NCBI GenBank assembly: GCA_002354335.1
Contig: DELI01000005.1
Span: 168,385 to 232,384, forward strand
Direction: 5' to 3'
DNA length: 64,000 nt
From: Sphingobacterium sp. UBA2700
Lineage (GTDB): Bacteria; Bacteroidota; Bacteroidia; Sphingobacteriales; Sphingobacteriaceae
Part shown: in pieces, positions 1 through 8,275 of the stretch
Numbering within the stretch: the first letter of the stretch is position 1
Layout of the letters: each line of letters starts with the position of its first letter
Position numbers and translations under genes: made by a program
The notes under the pieces: generated by a model
The model's input: only the letters and a program-made list of their open reading frames with translations
Told to the model about the DNA's origin: nothing
The model's database searches: none

Positions 1-60
1 GATTGGGCTTTGATTGGGGTTATCATTGGGTTTACAAGGGAACTGAGTCGAAGCAATTCC
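1..60. repeat. G-run-rich intergenic repeat (family R1), partial
   Basis: The window opens inside a stretch with GGG runs about every 9-12 bases separated by TTTGATT, TTATCATT and TTTACAA-type spacers, ending in an ACTGAGTCGAAG tail. Related copies lie at 34180-34262 and 53636-53720; the latter ends in a very similar tail (AGTGAGTCAAAGG). Function unknown; the spacing is compatible with G-quadruplex formation on the plus strand. Confidence 0.6.
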
Positions 61-171
61 CTTCCATTCTCGAAGAGCTTTCGTGGTATGTCTAATAACT
101 TTTCTACTCAAAAACCTGTAACTTAGCAAGAATTGGATTTCAGATGCCTGCTATTCTTAGGATATTTGAGT

Positions 172-1041
172 ATGGAAAAGACACAACAAGCAATCAATTA
201 CGACCGCATCGCTCAGGCGATACAGTATATTCAGGATAACTTTCAGCGTCAGCCGAGCCTGGAGCAAATTGCTGAGCATGTACATTTGAGTCCCTTTCAT
301 TTTCAGCGGATGTTTTCTGAATGGGCTGGTACGAGTCCAAAGAAATTCTTGCAATATATCCAGATTGACTATGCCAAAAAATTATTAAAAGAAGAGCAAC
401 GTACTTTGTTCGATACCCATATGCTGACCGGATTTAGCAGCACCAGTCGATTACATGATCTGTTCGTGCAGATTGAGGGCATGACGCCGGCAGAATACAA
501 GCATGGCGCTGCGGGTTTAAGTATTGCCTATAGTTTTCAGGAAACACCATTCGGGCGCTGCTTAGTCGCTTCGACCGATAAGGGGATATGCTATATGGCC
601 TTCATCGATAATGAGGAGGATGCCTTGCGGACATTGAAATCTCAATTTGAACAGGCAGAGTTTGTCGCTGAAGAAAAGGAAAGCCATCGTCAGGCTTTAG
701 CGATTTTCGATCCGGCTTCGGAGAATCCTGTGGACCGTATCAAGCTCCATTTAAAAGGTTCCCCTTTTCAACTGAAAGTATGGCAAGCCTTATTGGAAAT
801 TCCTACAGGGAAACTGAAGACCTACAAAGAAATTGCGGAGGCAATCGAGCGCCCTACAGCATCGAGAGCAGTTGGTACGGCGATAGGTCAGAATCCGATC
901 GCGTATTTGATTCCCTGCCACCGTGTGATCCAAACTTCCGGAAAATTCGGCGGATACCGCTGGGATCCTTTAAGAAAAACAGCAATAATCGGTTGGGAGA
1001 TCGCGAAACAAAAACCAGCAATGAGCAATGAGATTATTTAA
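172..1041 (+). CDS. Ada-like bifunctional AraC-type regulator / O6-methylguanine-DNA methyltransferase
   Basis: Protein of 289 residues from the ATG at 172; a longer reading from a TTG at 133 adds 13 unconvincing residues. Residues 10-110 form an AraC-type double helix-turn-helix. Residues 118-280 are the methyltransferase: the active-site motif PCHRV puts the acceptor cysteine at C249, followed by the GGYRW segment. The family transfers methyl groups from O6-methylguanine to its own cysteine. The cysteine-rich N-terminal domain with which E. coli Ada senses methylphosphotriesters is missing, so the activating signal may be different. The 3' end overlaps the next gene, an AlkB-like oxygenase, by 14 bases, making a two-gene alkylation repair operon. 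Confidence 0.9.
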   Translation: MEKTQQAINYDRIAQAIQYIQDNFQRQPSLEQIAEHVHLSPFHFQRMFSEWAGTSPKKFLQYIQIDYAKKLLKEEQRTLFDTHMLTGFSSTSRLHDLFVQIEGMTPAEYKHGAAGLSIAYSFQETPFGRCLVASTDKGICYMAFIDNEEDALRTLKSQFEQAEFVAEEKESHRQALAIFDPASENPVDRIKLHLKGSPFQLKVWQALLEIPTGKLKTYKEIAEAIERPTASRAVGTAIGQNPIAYLIPCHRVIQTSGKFGGYRWDPLRKTAIIGWEIAKQKPAMSNEII

Positions 1042-1630
1042 TTCTGCAGATCCGAAAAAAAATTGGCTTCCGTACGATGGTACGGTAAATTACTATGGTG
1101 TGTTAATCGAAGACAGCGCAGCATATTTTCAGAGTTTGATGCAGGATATTGCTTGGAAGAACGATGAGGCGATCATCTTTGGAAAACATATCTTAACCAA
1201 ACGCAAGGTGGCATGGTATGGCGACACCGCTTTTGAGTACACTTATTCGGGAATTTTGAAGCGTGCCTTGCCCTGGAATGAAACGCTCCTGCGTTTGAAG
1301 GAAATCGTCGAACAGGTTTCAGGTGAAACATTCAACTCCTGCCTATTGAATCTCTATCACGACGGCAGCGAGGGAATGGCATGGCATAGCGACGGGGAGA
1401 AAGATCTGAAAAAGAATGGTGCCATCGCATCCTTAACGTTCGGGGCAGAAAGGAAGTTTTCCTTTAAGCATAAAGACAGTAAAGAGAAAATCGATTTGCT
1501 GCTCGAAGATGGTAGCTTATTGATTATGAAGGATACCACGCAAACCCATTGGTTGCATAGACTCCCTCCAACAAAGGCCGCCCATGGGCCAAGAATTAAC
1601 CTAACGTTTAGGACAATTGAGGAAGTCTAG
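1028..1630 (+). CDS. AlkB-like 2OG-Fe(II) oxygenase, alkylated DNA repair
   Basis: Protein of 200 residues. Members of this family oxidatively demethylate 1-methyladenine and 3-methylcytosine using iron and 2-oxoglutarate. The iron ligands are visible as H120-x-D122 (in AWHSDGE) and a distal histidine near 177 (HWLHRLP). The 2-oxoglutarate-binding arginines sit in RINLTFR at 189-195. The start overlaps the preceding Ada-like gene, so the two are almost certainly co-transcribed and translationally coupled. The length matches the short bacterial AlkB-like/ALKBH2-like group. No terminator is visible downstream. Confidence 0.9.
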   Translation: MRLFNSADPKKNWLPYDGTVNYYGVLIEDSAAYFQSLMQDIAWKNDEAIIFGKHILTKRKVAWYGDTAFEYTYSGILKRALPWNETLLRLKEIVEQVSGETFNSCLLNLYHDGSEGMAWHSDGEKDLKKNGAIASLTFGAERKFSFKHKDSKEKIDLLLEDGSLLIMKDTTQTHWLHRLPPTKAAHGPRINLTFRTIEEV

Positions 1631-1742
1631 TTATTTTGTCACTGTTTTTTTCTTTCCTCCTGTTAGCATTTGCCTAGATCCATCTGATTTACAGTATCTC
1701 TCTATTTATTTATAAAGAAATTAATCTTTATTTTAGAGAAAC

Positions 1743-1750
1743 TAATTTTG
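1743..1750 (+). promoter_or_regulatory. Bacteroidota -7 box (TAATTTTG)
   Basis: Matches the TAnnTTTG consensus of the primary Bacteroidota sigma factor, 21 bases before the ATG at 1772. I see no clean -33 element. Confidence 0.5.
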
Positions 1751-1771
1751 CCAACAGCTATTTTTTAGATT

Positions 1772-2278
1772 ATGAACAACTTTCAAAGATTCCTCTTAGC
1801 CCCGATCATCTATACGGTCTTTATGTTCGTGTTTTTTTGGTTTGAATATGATCCTGTTAAAGCCATTTTGGGTGGATTAATGGCGGGTCTGATGTTCGGT
1901 ATATTTTACTACTTCTATGAGACCCATAGAATGAAAAAACAATTGAGGAAGGACGGACTGGATAAAGAGCAAGTCAAGTATTTCAATGCTGCAAATTATG
2001 TTGTCAAAAAGGATTCGCAAGGCGGTAGATTATACCTTCTTTCCGATCGATTGGTCTTTAAGTTTCACAAGCCAAAAACAGCGGATGCTCAAAAAGAAAT
2101 CCCGCTTGAGCAGATTCAGTTAGTGGAAACGGATATGTCGAAGGGACTTTTATTCAAAGGATTGGGCATAAAAACGAACAGTGGCGAGCTGCTGGATTTC
2201 CGAATATTCGCTCCGAAAAAATGGAAAGCGGAAATTGAAAGCGCAATGGCAAAGGATATGTCCGCTGGCTTAGCGTAG
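1772..2278 (+). CDS. Membrane-anchored GRAM/PH-like domain protein
   Basis: Protein of 168 residues. Two hydrophobic segments at about 8-25 and 30-50 make a membrane hairpin; the rest is cytosolic. Residues 70-160 have the strand-rich pattern of GRAM-like domains: GGRLYLLSDRLVFKFHK, then IPLEQIQLVE, GLGIKTNSGE and FRIFAPKKW. GRAM-type domains usually bind lipids or membranes, but a specific role cannot be read from the sequence. The gene has its own candidate promoter, stands alone, and is unrelated to the repair pair upstream or the ABC-F gene downstream. Confidence 0.65.
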   Translation: MNNFQRFLLAPIIYTVFMFVFFWFEYDPVKAILGGLMAGLMFGIFYYFYETHRMKKQLRKDGLDKEQVKYFNAANYVVKKDSQGGRLYLLSDRLVFKFHKPKTADAQKEIPLEQIQLVETDMSKGLLFKGLGIKTNSGELLDFRIFAPKKWKAEIESAMAKDMSAGLA

Positions 2279-2335
2279 TTCAACCGCGCGATTCCTCTCA
2301 ACTCGTCAATAGTCGAATTGTGCGATTTTTTTCCT

Positions 2336-2343
2336 TATCTTTG
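2336..2343 (+). promoter_or_regulatory. -7 box (TATCTTTG) of the ABC-F gene
   Basis: Perfect TAnnTTTG match. Transcription would begin near 2347, leaving an untranslated leader of roughly 95 bases before the ATG at 2445. Confidence 0.6.
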
Positions 2344-2346
2344 TAT

Positions 2347-2444
2347 CAATCAAAATAAATAGCAGTATGTAATACCCCTCTTTCTATCGTTTTATTCCTG
2401 CACCTAGGGGTGCGACTTATGGTTTCACAAACATTGAAAGAGCT
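2347..2444 (+). promoter_or_regulatory. Structured leader of the ABC-F gene with start-stop and overlapping upstream ORF
   Basis: The leader holds an ATG immediately followed by TAA at 2367-2372, and a second ATG at 2419 opening a 33-codon frame that ends at 2520, overlapping the ABC-F start out of frame. A hairpin GCACC/GGTGC (2400-2413) competes with pairing between ACCCCT (2374-2379) and AGGGGT (2406-2411). Some ABC-F resistance genes are controlled by translation-sensing leaders; whether this one is regulated is inference. Confidence 0.35.
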
Positions 2445-4034
2445 ATGGTTATTTTACAGAACGCTACTTATATACATCCTAATAAAGATGTCCTATTTCA
2501 GGACCTTCAATTCACATTAAATAAACAAGAAAAGATCGCGCTCATTGGTCACAATGGTGTCGGCAAGTCTACCCTATTGAAAATTATCGCCGGACTTTTG
2601 ACGTTGAATGGCGGTCTATTATCCGTTGAGGCAAGTCCCTATTATGTTCCGCAGCTATTTGATGCATACGAGCAGTTTAGCATTGCGCAGGCATTGGGAA
2701 TTGCTGAGAAGCTCAAAGCCTTGCAAGGAATCACCGAGGGTGATGCATCGGTGGAAAACTTTGAGATTCTTAACGATGATTGGGATATTGAGGAGCGAGC
2801 GACCTATGCACTTCAGGAATGGGGTTTGGCAGACTATGCATTATCAAATCCTTTAAGTTCTTTGAGTGGCGGACAAAAAATGAAGGTCTTTCTAGCAGGA
2901 ATTTCCCTGCATCAGCCGGAATTGATATTGATGGATGAGCCTAGCAACCATTTGGATTTGGCGTCGCGCCGCAAACTTTACGACTTAATCGAGGATAGTA
3001 ACGCGAGTATGCTAATCGTAAGCCATGACAGGACATTGCTAAACTTGTTGGACATGACGGCGGAGCTCAGTCCGAAAGGCATTCAGCGCTTCGGAGGAAA
3101 TTACACGGAATTTACCGAGCAAAAGGATGTGGAGAAGAACGCCTTGGATCAGCAGCTTCAAAATAAAGAAAAGGAGCTTCGCAAGGCGCGCGATAAGGAG
3201 CGGGACGCGGCGGAAAGGCAGAATAAGTTAAATGCCCGAGGTAAAAAGAAGCAAGAGAAGGCGGGCGTAGCGCGTATTATGATGAACACCTTGCGTAATA
3301 AGGCTGAGGGCAGTAGCGCTAAATTGAAGTCTGTGCATCAGGAGAAGATTGGTGGTATCCGTCAGGAACTTCATAATCTACGGATGAACCTCTCCGAGCT
3401 GGATCAGATGAAGTTTGGTTTCGACAATTCAAACACCTACAGCGGGAAGAATCTTATCGATGCGCAGGGAATCAATTTCTCGTATGATCAAAAGATGTTA
3501 TGGTCGACCGACCTTTCATTTAAAATATATCATGGCGATCGCGTTGGAATCTATGGCGATAATGGCGCAGGTAAATCGACCTTGATAAAATTATTATTGA
3601 ATGAGCTGCAAGCGCATAAGGGAACTATTTATCGTGCGGATTTCACATCCATTTATATCGACCAGGACTACTCGATCGTCCGCTCGGAAAAGAGTATTTA
3701 CGACATGGCGGAATCCTTCAACCAGTCCGGTCTTCAGGAGCATGAAATCAAGATTCGATTGAATAGGTTTCTCTTCGGAAAGGAATCGTGGGGAAAATCT
3801 TGCGCTGTACTGAGCGGTGGCGAGCGCATGCGATTATTGCTATGTTGTTTGAACATCTCCAGCAAGGCTCCGGACATCATTATACTCGATGAGCCGACGA
3901 ACAATCTTGATATTCAGAACATTGAAATCCTAACCTCTGCGCTGAATGATTTTCAAGGTACACTGTTGTTGATTTCGCACGACAAGGTATTCATGGAAGA
4001 GTTAAAAATCGACAAAAGCATAAATTTAAACTAG
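2445..4034 (+). CDS. ABC-F family ATPase (ribosome-associated)
   Basis: Soluble protein of 529 residues with two ABC cassettes and no membrane segments, the ABC-F architecture. First cassette: Walker A GHNGVGKS at 35-42, signature LSGGQKMK, then DEPSNHLD. Second cassette: GDNGAGKS, LSGGERMR, DEPTNNLD. Between them, about residues 225-330, lies a long basic, coiled-coil linker that in this family reaches into the ribosomal P/E site. Family members act as translation factors or protect ribosomes from antibiotics. Which role applies here cannot be decided from sequence alone. The unusual leader upstream hints at inducible expression. Confidence 0.85.
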   Translation: MVILQNATYIHPNKDVLFQDLQFTLNKQEKIALIGHNGVGKSTLLKIIAGLLTLNGGLLSVEASPYYVPQLFDAYEQFSIAQALGIAEKLKALQGITEGDASVENFEILNDDWDIEERATYALQEWGLADYALSNPLSSLSGGQKMKVFLAGISLHQPELILMDEPSNHLDLASRRKLYDLIEDSNASMLIVSHDRTLLNLLDMTAELSPKGIQRFGGNYTEFTEQKDVEKNALDQQLQNKEKELRKARDKERDAAERQNKLNARGKKKQEKAGVARIMMNTLRNKAEGSSAKLKSVHQEKIGGIRQELHNLRMNLSELDQMKFGFDNSNTYSGKNLIDAQGINFSYDQKMLWSTDLSFKIYHGDRVGIYGDNGAGKSTLIKLLLNELQAHKGTIYRADFTSIYIDQDYSIVRSEKSIYDMAESFNQSGLQEHEIKIRLNRFLFGKESWGKSCAVLSGGERMRLLLCCLNISSKAPDIIILDEPTNNLDIQNIEILTSALNDFQGTLLLISHDKVFMEELKIDKSINLN

Positions 4035-4134
4035 AATTAAAGGATTTCTTTTTGATTTAAAATTTCTTTGATGTAAATTCACATGGTATTAAGGAATATC
4101 CTTTTTAACAAACCTCTCAAGACCATAAAGAACC

Positions 4135-4659
4135 ATGAGATCGACGCTGCTCTTTGTCATTGCTTTTGGCTTACTCTTCGGATGTAAGGAGGATGATATT
4201 ACGCCAGAAAACCGGACGCTAGATGTTACGCTATTGCAACAGTACAGCTGGGAAAACCGATCGGAAGTGGAAGAGCAAGCTGTGGACCAACCTGTGGTTT
4301 ACAAATACGCAAAAAGGATTACGCTCCTGTTCAACGAGATACAATTTGCCCATAAAACAGAGTCCTACTTTCTTACGAAGCCAGAGAAAATGGGAAACAT
4401 CAGTTTTTTGCCCGCTTTGGACAACGGAGAGTTTTATGGAGACTATACGGTCTCGGCTCCCGACTCCATCCTGACTTTTAACTTTTCTTATAGCAACCCC
4501 GTCAATAACCGTTGGAATGCTCATGTGGATACGGTAAACTCGAGCATCAAATACAAGATTCTGCAGTTAGATCAACGGAAATTGGAAATAAAACCGCTGA
4601 GCGATATGCTGATTGATGGTACGCATCAAAGTATTATTTTTAAGCCAAGTGGAAAGTAG
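4135..4659 (+). CDS. Hypothetical lipoprotein
   Basis: Protein of 174 residues with a signal peptide ending in the lipobox LLFGC (Cys17), so probably an acylated envelope protein. The mature part is strand-rich and polar with no motif I recognise. It lies 100 bases after the ABC-F gene and converges on the small acetyltransferase at 4665. It may be read through from the ABC-F promoter, since no terminator is evident between them. Confidence 0.6.
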   Translation: MRSTLLFVIAFGLLFGCKEDDITPENRTLDVTLLQQYSWENRSEVEEQAVDQPVVYKYAKRITLLFNEIQFAHKTESYFLTKPEKMGNISFLPALDNGEFYGDYTVSAPDSILTFNFSYSNPVNNRWNAHVDTVNSSIKYKILQLDQRKLEIKPLSDMLIDGTHQSIIFKPSGK

Positions 4660-4664
4660 TGTCT

Positions 4665-4955
4665 TTATAGATTGGGGTGATATTCTCGATTTATCTGTTC
4701 CCGAAGTTCCGGATGCTTCTTGACATACTTAGAAACAAAGGGACAGTACAGCATGACCTTCTTTTTCTTTTCTTTGGCAAATGCAAAGGCTTTTTTGGCT
4801 AAAGCCGACGCCACCCCTCGCCCCTTCATACGCTCAGGCACTACCGTATGCATCATCGCGATATTGTTTTTGTAGAAACGATACTCTAGCCGTGCAACCT
4901 CCTCGTTATCATGATATTCAAATTGTAGATTCTTTTCGTTATTGATGATGTCCAT
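4665..4955 (-). CDS. Small GNAT-family N-acetyltransferase (YidJ-like)
   Basis: Protein of 96 residues. It shows the compact single-domain GNAT pattern: the fragment MHTVVPERMKGRGVASAL contains the acetyl-CoA pyrophosphate loop (R-x-x-G-x-G/A), followed by the helix and LYCPFVSKYVKKHPE. These short COG2388-type proteins are widespread and mostly uncharacterised; the substrate is unknown. The stop is 6 bases from that of the convergent lipoprotein gene. Confidence 0.8.
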   Translation of the reverse strand: MDIINNEKNLQFEYHDNEEVARLEYRFYKNNIAMMHTVVPERMKGRGVASALAKKAFAFAKEKKKKVMLYCPFVSKYVKKHPELREQINREYHPNL

Positions 4956-5090
4956 AATGTGATATTGTACTAGTATAACGCTGGATTGTGGGCGGATGTT
5001 TTGATGTTCAATGATAGAAGCTGATTATAACCTTATAAAAATATAGGTTTGTTTTGTTATATTCGATTTAAAACTTTTTAAGTTTTCGAA

Positions 5091-5738
5091 ATGCGGCAAA
5101 TATTAATCGCTGATATTGATACAGAGGATTTAGAAGATTTACTTCTTCAGATCGAGTTTTCCTTTGATATAAAGTTCGAGCGGAATGAATTAGGAGCTAT
5201 AACTAAATTGGGCGAACTTTTTGACCATATTGAGAGCAAAATTGATTTGGAAGACAAAGCAGATTGCACACATCAGCAGGCTTTTTACATGCTTAGGAAA
5301 TCAATTGCGCAAACACTTCAAATCGACAAATCGGCTATAGGGTTGCAGTCTAAGCTTGCCGATCTAATGCCTCGAAACGAAAGGCGAGTTTTGCTTCGTC
5401 AAATTGAGAAGCATCTAGGCTTCAAGCTAAATTTATTAAAACCTTCCAATTGGGTAGATACCTCACTGATGATACTCGTATTAATATCATTTGCGACCTT
5501 ATTTTATGACTCGCGGATAGGATTCACCGGCATCCTTATTTCCATAGTCGGATTCCGTGTTGTTTATTATTTTGCAAAGGAATTGAAGGTTGAAACTGTT
5601 GCTGATCTAGTTAGAAAAATGACTAGAGAAAACTACATAAAGTCGAGACGCAATTCAACTACTTTCAACAAGAACGAAGTAAAAAAGATATTAACGGAAA
5701 TATTTTCTGAGTATTTATCTAGTCCTGTTTCGCGCTAG
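5091..5738 (+). CDS. Membrane protein with degenerate acyl-carrier-like segments
   Basis: Protein of 215 residues that I cannot place in a named family. Residues 8-51 read like the C-terminal half of an acyl carrier protein (LEDLLLQIEFSFDIKFE, then ITKLGELFDHIESKI), but the DSL motif carrying the phosphopantetheine serine is replaced by DTEDL. A second stretch, about 64-120, repeats a similar helical pattern (LADLMPRNE, IEKHLGFKL). Two hydrophobic segments follow at about 125-138 and 144-161, then a basic tail. If the likeness is real, this is a non-carrying pseudo-ACP protein anchored in the membrane. The gene stands alone. Confidence 0.5.
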   Translation: MRQILIADIDTEDLEDLLLQIEFSFDIKFERNELGAITKLGELFDHIESKIDLEDKADCTHQQAFYMLRKSIAQTLQIDKSAIGLQSKLADLMPRNERRVLLRQIEKHLGFKLNLLKPSNWVDTSLMILVLISFATLFYDSRIGFTGILISIVGFRVVYYFAKELKVETVADLVRKMTRENYIKSRRNSTTFNKNEVKKILTEIFSEYLSSPVSR

Positions 5739-5768
5739 CGTATTATTTCAAATTGTTTTCTTAATGTT

Positions 5769-8165
5769 CTATATCTTTATTGTAAGTCCTGCGGATAGGT
5801 TTCTCCCTGGTAGAGGAGCCAGGTATTTTAATGGAGAGTTTTGCGGTCTAGCCTCTATGTTCAAGAGATTGTTCCCCGAAACGAATGCGACAACCTGATA
5901 TCGTCGAAGTGGAAAAAGATAACCTATTTGAGCCGATAGCATAGCGTAAGCAGGCATTGCCTTTTCCAGATTGATATTTTTTCCCAAGTATTTTTGTTTC
6001 ATAAATTGTGTAAATGATGTATTCAGGTTAAGCCTTTTTATATCGGCGCGTGCCTGCATTCCGCAGCGGCTAGTCGGAAGATTCGGCATATAATCTCCTT
6101 CTGCCCATTTCCGCATCTCGTCATCGGAAGTGTTTTTGTTTTTCACCAAGTCCGCAAAACCTTCGATCTGAATGCGATGCTGTTCGTTCCAACGTTTTTG
6201 ATACTGTAGCGTCATTTCAAATCCTGAGATTTCTGTATCGGAAGCTCGCCATTCCTTTTTGACAAATCCTCCCGGATTCGACAGGCCGGTATGCGCTAAG
6301 TAGATATAATTGTTGAAGTGACTATGATAAATATTAGCTACTAGAGAAAACCCCAGGTAATTGAGCTTTGTTTCCGCTTCAACACTATTTGCTATTTCTG
6401 GGTTCAGTCTATCATCCCCATTCTCTTCGGTAATAATCGCGAAGTGGTTATTGCCGGCGTATAATTCATTGACACCCGGCGCCCGCTCGGCATGGTTATA
6501 GGAAAGTCTAATCTGCAATAAGCTGTTATGCTGCCATTGTAAAGCACTGGTGAACTGATTAAGTTGGAATGATCTAGGGCTCAGATTACCACCGGCTAAC
6601 CCTCGCGAGGTTTTGTAATCTGCATCAGCATGAGCGCTTCGATCGGTCCAGTCGCTTCTGTAGCCTAGATCTATCTGAAAAGCATGATACTTGAACTGAT
6701 GTAGCGTAAAAATCCCCGTTTCCCGGCTTTCCACATTCGGCAAATAGCGCATCAGACCTTCACTGAGTATCGATAGGTCCATATATTCGATTCCTGATGT
6801 ACTCTTCCAAAATTCGCGGGACTGCAGTTCCAGTTCAGATCGAATAGCATGCCGACGGCTATTGAACTGATTGACCTTATAGATATCAAGCAATTCGCGG
6901 TTATCGCCATAATGAAAGCTGTAATTGAGTGTGACTTTCTTTATCAATTTATGAATCGGTTGATAGGCGGATTCAAATAATCCCTCATAATTCAAGCTTC
7001 GGGTATTGATGGGTGAATAAATCGCTGCTTTCGCAGGGGCGTCATGATCGTGATTGTGCGCTGCTTGCTCAATTTTCGCAAATGCAGGAACTCCGAAATA
7101 TCCTTCATTTGCCTTTAGCCCCAATCCTATTCTAAAATTATCGTAAATGAAACTTGTTGCTAGGTTGATGGCTTTACTTTCACCATGGCTATTAGGCATC
7201 ATCCCTTTTTCTACCGGATGATAATCCCGAATTCCATAGACTTCCCGCACATAACGCGGAGTGTTTTCCGGTTGACCGGCAATAAATTTATCATTTTTTG
7301 GATTCTGCACATTCACTCCGCCAATGACCGAGTAAGGTCTGTCGGTATAGAGATCTTCTTCCGACAAACCGTGATCGGGTTCCTTCATTTTTTCGATTAC
7401 GTATTGGCTCAAATAGGGATACAGGCTCACGTTCTGAACATTCTTTGCATTCACGATTACCTGTGCCAGGTTTTCTGTACCCGGATCGATATCGGAATCA
7501 TAGACTAACGCTGGCTTTGGGTTTCCCGGGATTTTAAAGCGATCATTCTTGTAGTTCATCCCTCCGAAATGCCAGCCCCAATGTTTTCCGATTTGTCCGG
7601 CGAGATTTACGGACTGCTTATGGCCCTCATTCGTTCCAGCCTCAACATGGACGCTACCCTTTATTTTAGCCCCATTTAGATATTTCGGAATGGTCTGATC
7701 GATTAAGTTGACCGCCCCTCCTATCGCCTTTCCGCCATAGAGCACGTTCGCGCCGGATTTGTATATTGTGATGCTTTCAATGTTATCAAAATCAACTTGA
7801 ACACCCAGGTTGGGTGAGATGCCCGATAAATCGTTGGCAGCAACGCCATTGTGTAAGATGCCAACTCGATTGCCACTTAAACTTCGAATGCTAGGCATAC
7901 CGATATAGGGTCCATAATTTGAATTGTGAATTCCAGGGATATTGTCTAGGGTTTCCCCCAGCGAGCGTGACTGCATGCTCCTTAGCTTCAAACTGTCGAT
8001 ATACAGGACCTCTGCATATCTTGTTAGTCTTTTTTCCACACGAATTTCCTCAAGGCTTATTCTTTTTATAGAATCCGGAGTCGGCGGTTTCTGGGCAATC
8101 AATTTAAAGGAAATAAATACAAAGAGCAATAATAAGTATTTGCTTAAACCTAGATTGAGTATCAT
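5769..8165 (-). CDS. TonB-dependent outer-membrane receptor, probable zinc/metal type
   Basis: Protein of 798 residues: signal peptide (about 1-24), a plug domain from about 38 to 155 with the usual SLGETLDNIPGIH and YKSGANVLYGGKAIGGAVN segments, then a large beta barrel ending in a hydrophobic strand. It lacks the carboxypeptidase-like N-terminal domain of SusC-type receptors. A His/Asp cluster HNHDHD at 370-375, just after GYFGVPAF, sits in an external-loop position and resembles ZnuD-type zinc receptors. It is divergent from a lipoprotein gene across a long palindrome that probably binds a Fur/Zur-like repressor. Zinc is the likeliest substrate; copper or a siderophore is not excluded. Confidence 0.85.
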   Translation of the reverse strand: MILNLGLSKYLLLLFVFISFKLIAQKPPTPDSIKRISLEEIRVEKRLTRYAEVLYIDSLKLRSMQSRSLGETLDNIPGIHNSNYGPYIGMPSIRSLSGNRVGILHNGVAANDLSGISPNLGVQVDFDNIESITIYKSGANVLYGGKAIGGAVNLIDQTIPKYLNGAKIKGSVHVEAGTNEGHKQSVNLAGQIGKHWGWHFGGMNYKNDRFKIPGNPKPALVYDSDIDPGTENLAQVIVNAKNVQNVSLYPYLSQYVIEKMKEPDHGLSEEDLYTDRPYSVIGGVNVQNPKNDKFIAGQPENTPRYVREVYGIRDYHPVEKGMMPNSHGESKAINLATSFIYDNFRIGLGLKANEGYFGVPAFAKIEQAAHNHDHDAPAKAAIYSPINTRSLNYEGLFESAYQPIHKLIKKVTLNYSFHYGDNRELLDIYKVNQFNSRRHAIRSELELQSREFWKSTSGIEYMDLSILSEGLMRYLPNVESRETGIFTLHQFKYHAFQIDLGYRSDWTDRSAHADADYKTSRGLAGGNLSPRSFQLNQFTSALQWQHNSLLQIRLSYNHAERAPGVNELYAGNNHFAIITEENGDDRLNPEIANSVEAETKLNYLGFSLVANIYHSHFNNYIYLAHTGLSNPGGFVKKEWRASDTEISGFEMTLQYQKRWNEQHRIQIEGFADLVKNKNTSDDEMRKWAEGDYMPNLPTSRCGMQARADIKRLNLNTSFTQFMKQKYLGKNINLEKAMPAYAMLSAQIGYLFPLRRYQVVAFVSGNNLLNIEARPQNSPLKYLAPLPGRNLSAGLTIKI

Positions 8166-8187
8166 TTTAACTATTGTTTAGTGCGGT

Positions 8188-8254
8188 AAAAGTAAAAATT
8201 ATTCTTTAGATAATGCAACATTATTGCATTTACTAAATAATAATTTTTACTTTT
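8188..8254. promoter_or_regulatory. Symmetric divergent promoter with Zur-like operator
   Basis: A near-perfect 67-bp palindrome centred on 8221. Outer arms AAAAGTAAAAATTATT (8188-8203) and its exact complement (8239-8254); inner arms AATGCAA (8212-8218) and TTGCATT (8224-8230). The right edge gives TACTTTTG (8248-8255), a perfect -7 box for the lipoprotein gene; the left edge gives TACTTTTA for the receptor. TTGCA of each inner arm falls about 21 bases before each -7 box, at the -33 position. A dimeric repressor on the centre would silence both genes. Confidence 0.7.
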
Positions 8255-8275
8255 GGCGAAATCAAATACACATAC

